This document shows, in pieces, positions 59,701 to 64,000 of a DNA stretch of 64,000 bases. The notes under the pieces were generated by a model. That model searched no databases. It was not told the DNA's origin and saw nothing but the letters and a program-made list of their open reading frames with translations. The first letter of the stretch is position 1, and every line of letters begins with the position of its first letter. Origin of the DNA: an uncultured Bacteroidota bacterium (lineage in GTDB: Bacteria > Bacteroidota > Bacteroidia > UKL13-3); the NCBI GenBank assembly GCA_903883965.1, contig CAISCU010000010.1, positions 20,823 through 84,822 on the forward strand, read 5' to 3'. Position numbers and translations under genes: made by a program.

Positions 59701-62700
59701 CAACATTAATTGATACAGTAAAAACCGTATTTAGGGGTTGTTTCTCAGCTCCGCTTGTTGTGAGTTCTTTAGTATATCCTAAGCCTAAAATTACCAATAC
59801 CAAAACCAGCGATTCTATTTGTTCGGGTGCTGCCATTACATTCAATTTTACGTCCTCGTTTAGCAATACAACTTTTACTTACACAGCCACATTGCTAGCT
59901 GGTACGGTAACTGGTTACTCAAATAGTACGGGCAATATCAATCAGGTATTAACCAATACGGGCAGTACGCTAGCTATTGTTAAATATGCAGTTATACCAA
60001 CTGGGCCAACACCAACATTTTGTAAGGGAGATACTTTTTACTTTACGGTGTTTGTAAAACCATTGCCCATTTTAACAGTAAGCAGTACCAGTTCTATTTG
60101 CAGTGGAGACCAAACCAATATTGCCCTCAATAGCAATTTACCAGGTACTTTGTTTTATTGGAATGCCTCTTTGAATTCGGGTACAGCTACTTCTGGTTTT
60201 GCCAATCAACCAGAAGCCAACCCTGTAACAGGGCCTATTGTGCAAGCAATCACCAATATTGGCAATACCAATGCCAATGTTAGCTATAGTATTTTCCCTA
60301 TATTGAATGGGTGCAAGGGTAGTAACCAAGTACATGTTGTAACGGTATTTCCAGGTGTAAAGGCAGGAAATTTAACAGATACGGCTACAGTATGTGCGGG
60401 CAACAATGGCAGCACCTTGAACCTTTCTGGTAATATAGGAAATGTATTGAAGTGGGAATATGCGGTAGCACCTTTTACCAATTGGCAAACCATTGCCAAT
60501 ACAGGTACTCAATATACGTATACCAATTTACAACAAACTACCCGTTACCGTGCGGTTATTAGTTCTGGCGGAACAGGGCAATGCCCATCTACCAATACCC
60601 CTGAGCTTCAAATTACGGTTGATTCAGTTTCGTTGGGTGGAAAATTATTGCCATGGGACAGTGTGTGCATGAATGTAAATGCTGGAACCATTCGCTTAAG
60701 CGGCAATAGGGGTAAGGTAATGTCTTGGGAAAAAGTAATGGTTTTTCCATTAAGCATTACCAATAATTGGCAAAGCATTGCCAGTACCATAGATACTTTG
60801 CCTTACCAAAACTTAACACAATCAACTTGGTACAAGGTAAAAATTAAAAATGGACAATGCCCTGCTGTTTACAGCGATTCTGTGAAAGTAAATGTAGATA
60901 GCATTCCTAGCGATGCCCTTGTTTCAGATGCTACATTTTGTTTAATAGAAGGCTTTCCTACTGCTTCAAATGTATTGAATGCGCAAGCCATTGCCATTGG
61001 AAAAGGCCGTTGGAAATTCTTATCGGGCCCTTCAGTTCCAATTATTTCTGATACCAGCAATAGGGCGGCTACACTTAGCAATTTAATTGCGGGCACTTAT
61101 TTAATGGAATGGCGTGTGAGCAATGGGAAATGTTTTTCAAAGTCAGATACTGCGCTCATTCAAGTATTGCCGGTTTTAAAATCTACCATTGAAAAAGATA
61201 CCGTTGTTTGTTACGGGCAATCGCCAGGTAATTTAAAAAGTGTACAAACAGGTGGCAACAATAGTTATAGCTACCAATGGCAAACCAGTACCAATGGCAC
61301 AACTTTTATTGACATGCCTGCTCAAACCAATTCAACATTGAGTGTGCCTATTCTATATGCAGATACCTGGTTCCGTTTGAAAGTAAATTCGAGTACCTGT
61401 TCAATTTTTTCAAATGCTGTTAAAATTAAAGTGCAGCCTGCCATCACAAACAATTCCATTTCACCCAATCAAAAACTGTGTTTAAACGATGTATCTAGCA
61501 ACATAATTGGTACAATACCAACTGGGGGTGATGGCAATTATTACAGTTTCCAATGGCAAAAATTCAGTGCTGGTTCTTGGCAAAATACCAACTTAGCCGA
61601 TACCCTCAAAGATTATTTCCCTGGTTTGTTAACTCAAACAACTGTTTACAGAAGAATTGTGAGTTCAGGAAATTGCAAAAATAATGAAGCTTCTATTAGC
61701 AATACAGATACTGTTTTAATCAATCCATTGCCTTCTGTTTCTGCGGGTGCCGATTCCTCAAAATGTCAGAATTATCCGGCATTTCAATTGTTGGGAACTC
61801 CCAGTGGCGGTGTATGGACTGGGCCTTATGTCATCAATACTTATCAATTTAATTTAAGCACTGCACCCATTGGCAATTACACACTTATTTACACTTACAA
61901 AGACAATAACAATTGTACCAACAAAGACACCACGGTTGTTTCGGTTATCTCATTACCAGTAGTAGAAGCGGGTGCTAATATTGCAGTATGTAACAACGCC
62001 GACTCTTTACTTTTAACTGGTTTTTCGCCAAGCGGTGGAATATGGTCAGGCCCAGGAATGACTAAATCAGGTAAGTTTTATCCTAAAAATTTAAGTCCGG
62101 GCATTTACAAATTGTATTATGCATTCAAGGCTGGTTCTGGATGTGAGGGCATTGATTCTTTAGAAGCAACTGTATATCCTATGCCACAAGGTGCTTTTGT
62201 TTTGCCTACGCAATTTTGTGCATTAGACACCATTACCATTAGAAGCAACAGCAATGCACAAGCGGTGTTGGCCTCTTATTTATGGAAGGTATCAAACAAT
62301 GCCTCTTTTTCAAATGGCATTCTTAGCAGCAATACCATCGCCAACCCTGTTTTAAGTTTCCCTGAAAACAAAACCAATCAAGATGTAACGTATACCATTC
62401 AACTCATTGCTACTTCCAATAAAGGTTGTGTGGATACCATGAGTCAGAATACCATTTTAAGAAGAAGGCCTTTGGCTCAATTTTCACTGAAACAAAATTT
62501 CAACTGTGGCCCTTTTACAGACACCCTTAAAATAACTACTTCAAATGTTCGCTCTAGTTTTATTTGGAGCATTACTCCAGCATTCGCTTATACAACTTTA
62601 GCCAATTCAAACGCGCTTGTAACATATCCTTTAAATACCACCAACGCGGCTATCAATTATAAAATTGCATTGTATGCCACCCGAAATGATACTACTTTGG

Positions 62701-64000
62701 GTTGTAGAGATACACTCCTACAAACGGCAACGGTTTATCCCAAACCGGCAATTGCTTTTTCTATTCAGCCTCAAGCTACAGGCTGTTCGCCGCTTGCTGT
62801 AAGCTTTACCAATACTTCTGATCCTAAGAATGCCGAATCACTTGGGTCTATGTCGTTTTTATGGAAAATAAACAAGCAAGTTTTTGATACCAATAAAGTA
62901 ACTGCGGCTACTTTTTACAATAGAAATGGCATCATTGACAGTAGCAGTCAAATTACTTTGGTAGGCTATAGCAAATGGGGTTGTGCCGATTCGTCAATAC
63001 AAAATGTAACAGTTTATCCAAACCCAAAAGCCAATTTTACGGCCAGCAATTCAACCAATTGTGCGCCATTTATTATTGGCAGTTCGGTCATTAATTTGGT
63101 GCAATACCCAGATGCAAACGATACCTATGTTTGGCAAATTTTAGATAGAACCTTCAATGTATTGAGCACTTCTAATGGAACCAGCATACCAAGTAAACAG
63201 TTGACTGTTCCAAACGATACCGTTTATTATAGATTGATTGCCTCAAATGTTCATGGTTGTAAACCCGATACCCTCACCAGAATGTTTACCACCATTGACA
63301 ATCCAAAACCCAACTTTACATTAAGCGACAGTGTGGGTTGCCAACCTTTGAGTGTAACAATTACCAATACCTCTACACCAGGTGTTGCCTCAAGTTGGAC
63401 GGTGAGTAATGTTTTAAAAGGCAGTTTGGCCAATCCATTTACCAATGTATTTACCAATTTTTCCAATACCTCTGATAGATTAGACAGCGTTAAATTGGTG
63501 ATTACTGCTGGCACTGGTTGCAAAGATTCGTTGACAAAATATTTACGCATCTTGCCAAAACCAAAAGCACAATTCAATTTACCAGCTATTGTTTGTGCTG
63601 ATAGCATTGCAACTGCCACCAATATTTCATTGTTTAAACCTGCTGCAAGTTATTTATGGAGTTTTACAACTGCTACCAATCATGTTATCAATACGCCAAC
63701 AGCATCAAATACGTTTATTCAAATTCAAAATAACCAAGGCCCTGTTGACAGTACCTATACAGTCAGAATGATTGTTACCAGTGCTGATGCCTGCAAGGAT
63801 ACAGCAGTAAAGAGCATAACTGTTTACAGAAGACCCAAAGCTGATTTTAACATACCAACAGTAAGTTGCGGTCCAACAAACATTACCTTACAAAACAATA
63901 CCAACAATGTAAGTTCAGATTGGACTTGGAGCAGCACACCGAGTTTAACAATTACAACCAATACCAGTCAGCAACCCATTGTTCAATTCCCACTGAATGC
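56769..64000 (+). CDS. Giant Ig/PKD-like cysteine-rich surface protein, start complete, 3' end outside window
   Basis: One open frame of 2,410 codons runs from a TTG at 56769 to the right edge with no stop; no ATG fits, and an in-frame stop lies at 56736. After the TTG the protein has a signal peptide (KQFICILLSILFCPIFLKAQ). The body is a chain of Ig/PKD-like modules of roughly 80-110 residues, each with a cysteine pair and repeated openings such as PIASFSFSPDSACAGSPVSF, FPGVKAGNLTDTATVCAGN and VYPKPAIAFSI. Modules of this kind are common in Bacteroidota type IX secreted adhesins, whose sorting domain would be expected at the C-terminus, not visible here. Composition changes at about 57.65-58.6 kb (see findings). 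The exact start is uncertain. Confidence 0.85.
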   Translation, partial: MKQFICILLSILFCPIFLKAQTLNNLRIDGNPTHLCSGSSYTIRFDTTGFGPNPSFKIEVSDQNGNFGSGILDVNVTKTNHSWLVPTRSFASTYSIRVSNGTKADTLKGLTISKPLSDFSFTPNFACAGTSVNFNNASAGIIPLSYNWQFGTAQGAPVNSSSSNPSVKFNPPNGIGSQNYAVNLIVKDSFGCSDTAIKTITVQKNPIASFSFSPDSACAGSPVSFTNTSIGNPPFLYNWNFSNTAGAPNASTAANPTVSFNPLSGNGYESYTVTLNLTDGNGCKNSINKIVSIIKPPDVSVDTTDINIYNQSKGFFFHCFATRSSPEYILVLNNTSSTSNDITNYLINWGDGSTNLNTNTFNSPILHTYNARGFFQITITATNVLGCSKTRNYRFYNGNTPSGNLISIQDVNDCIPYTLTWPVDTSTTNSNAPGTNYIFTVNDGSPPVYYTQDNLPLLISHTFKTTSCNNPPSNSFVCSLISINPCDSSPDPTAPIKPSQKPIASFNVLPSNQICINSNLLLTNTSIGNYFISQTCSNIFNKYWEINPSIGWSIVSGTLNPTLSNTYGSNVLNLNFNISGEYRIKLKIKRPNTTFQNGRCIEDSIYQTICVQPIPVPNFTFIQNKGNTCIPDTLPITNLSNTLNSCGKTYYKWTIKDSSTGLWLPAESRYAFINGTSDTSINPVLLFKQKGNYIIRLQDSNTCAGVYTKDSFIVISDIPVVGLPPDMILCDSQRLVMNANYDSSFASITNYQWRITPIGASFVNGSTANSKFPTILFNNNTDTPITYTLTLQALNICGWSKPDTQLVSINPKPKVLVQNLKQAFCAGDTTNIKLRTNLKDSANVVYIWTATASSGSVSGYSSNLTGDTANIRQRIFNSSNTTATVVYTIWAKNIKTNCKGDSVIVIDSIYPIPVISASGTSICSGNLLSIPLSSTVAGSLFTWTAYSTNNKLTGYTASTTPSTGPISFTLFNSDIVPATLIDTVKTVFRGCFSAPLVVSSLVYPKPKITNTKTSDSICSGAAITFNFTSSFSNTTFTYTATLLAGTVTGYSNSTGNINQVLTNTGSTLAIVKYAVIPTGPTPTFCKGDTFYFTVFVKPLPILTVSSTSSICSGDQTNIALNSNLPGTLFYWNASLNSGTATSGFANQPEANPVTGPIVQAITNIGNTNANVSYSIFPILNGCKGSNQVHVVTVFPGVKAGNLTDTATVCAGNNGSTLNLSGNIGNVLKWEYAVAPFTNWQTIANTGTQYTYTNLQQTTRYRAVISSGGTGQCPSTNTPELQITVDSVSLGGKLLPWDSVCMNVNAGTIRLSGNRGKVMSWEKVMVFPLSITNNWQSIASTIDTLPYQNLTQSTWYKVKIKNGQCPAVYSDSVKVNVDSIPSDALVSDATFCLIEGFPTASNVLNAQAIAIGKGRWKFLSGPSVPIISDTSNRAATLSNLIAGTYLMEWRVSNGKCFSKSDTALIQVLPVLKSTIEKDTVVCYGQSPGNLKSVQTGGNNSYSYQWQTSTNGTTFIDMPAQTNSTLSVPILYADTWFRLKVNSSTCSIFSNAVKIKVQPAITNNSISPNQKLCLNDVSSNIIGTIPTGGDGNYYSFQWQKFSAGSWQNTNLADTLKDYFPGLLTQTTVYRRIVSSGNCKNNEASISNTDTVLINPLPSVSAGADSSKCQNYPAFQLLGTPSGGVWTGPYVINTYQFNLSTAPIGNYTLIYTYKDNNNCTNKDTTVVSVISLPVVEAGANIAVCNNADSLLLTGFSPSGGIWSGPGMTKSGKFYPKNLSPGIYKLYYAFKAGSGCEGIDSLEATVYPMPQGAFVLPTQFCALDTITIRSNSNAQAVLASYLWKVSNNASFSNGILSSNTIANPVLSFPENKTNQDVTYTIQLIATSNKGCVDTMSQNTILRRRPLAQFSLKQNFNCGPFTDTLKITTSNVRSSFIWSITPAFAYTTLANSNALVTYPLNTTNAAINYKIALYATRNDTTLGCRDTLLQTATVYPKPAIAFSIQPQATGCSPLAVSFTNTSDPKNAESLGSMSFLWKINKQVFDTNKVTAATFYNRNGIIDSSSQITLVGYSKWGCADSSIQNVTVYPNPKANFTASNSTNCAPFIIGSSVINLVQYPDANDTYVWQILDRTFNVLSTSNGTSIPSKQLTVPNDTVYYRLIASNVHGCKPDTLTRMFTTIDNPKPNFTLSDSVGCQPLSVTITNTSTPGVASSWTVSNVLKGSLANPFTNVFTNFSNTSDRLDSVKLVITAGTGCKDSLTKYLRILPKPKAQFNLPAIVCADSIATATNISLFKPAASYLWSFTTATNHVINTPTASNTFIQIQNNQGPVDSTYTVRMIVTSADACKDTAVKSITVYRRPKADFNIPTVSCGPTNITLQNNTNNVSSDWTWSSTPSLTITTNTSQQPIVQFPLN

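Noticed and set aside
56769..64000. A set of small plus-strand and minus-strand genes in the last 7 kb
   Set aside because: A single continuous plus-strand frame with a signal peptide and repeated modules covers the whole interval; the short frames are shadows.

Overview
The window reads as chromosomal DNA of a Bacteroidota bacterium, probably an environmental Chitinophagales/Sphingobacteriia-type lineage. The evidence is low GC, genes without obvious Shine-Dalgarno sequences, candidate promoters of the TAnnTTTG type, an S46 dipeptidyl-peptidase, an SBBP-repeat protein with a gliding-motility (type IX secretion, type B) C-terminus, a very long PKD/Ig-like surface protein, and small families typical of this phylum. 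Most of the window is ordinary core genome. No tRNA, rRNA operon, prophage, integron or CRISPR array was seen.

Layout. (1) 1-12.8 kb: nine same-strand (minus) genes run uvrA, rluA-like, GT9 glycosyltransferase, GT-C-like membrane protein, Wzi-like outer-membrane protein, ligA, small protein, queE, priA (cut by the window edge). They mix DNA repair and replication with surface-glycan genes. (2) 12.8-21.4 kb: an outer-membrane protein, an ECF sigma factor with a tiny partner, a DUF4920-like protein, an S46 peptidase, a PiT phosphate transporter, an orphan periplasmic-binding protein and guaA. (3) 21.4-30.2 kb: mnmH, then a Kdo/Kdo8N (lipopolysaccharide inner-core sugar) supply locus of kdnA, kdnB, kdsA, a transaldolase-CBS fusion, a kdsC-like phosphatase and kdsB, interrupted by an ABC-F gene. 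The fusion carries the CBS tail normally found on arabinose-5-phosphate isomerase KdsD, joined to a transaldolase-like domain. It is the most interesting protein in the window. (4) 30.2-40.7 kb: fmt, sua5, an orphan sigma-54 response regulator, a large secreted reprolysin-type protease with a dockerin-like tail, the RNase P RNA gene and ppk1. (5) 40.8-46.3 kb: a YciI-like protein, an OsmC/DUF6132/ArsR thiol-type group with a clear operator palindrome, a GT4 glycosyltransferase, the CCA-adding enzyme, a pRiA4b ORF-3-like protein and a DnaQ-type exonuclease. (6) 46.3-53.1 kb: the SBBP/type IX protein, a single-domain HUH (RAYT/IS200-like) transposase, and beside it a noncoding array of 11 copies of an 18-nt palindrome. 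Ten of these lie at an exact 56-bp period with a 224-bp higher-order pattern. An ACMSD-type decarboxylase follows. (7) 53.1-64 kb: an AIM24-family protein, two tandem Rossmann-fold paralogues, an EamA transporter, a small helical protein, and the first 2,410 codons of a giant cysteine-rich Ig/PKD-like surface protein that runs off the window.

The best candidates for something undescribed are the transaldolase-KdsD-type-CBS fusion in the Kdo8N locus and the phased palindrome array next to the lone HUH transposase. All functional statements are from reading the sequence; no database search was possible.
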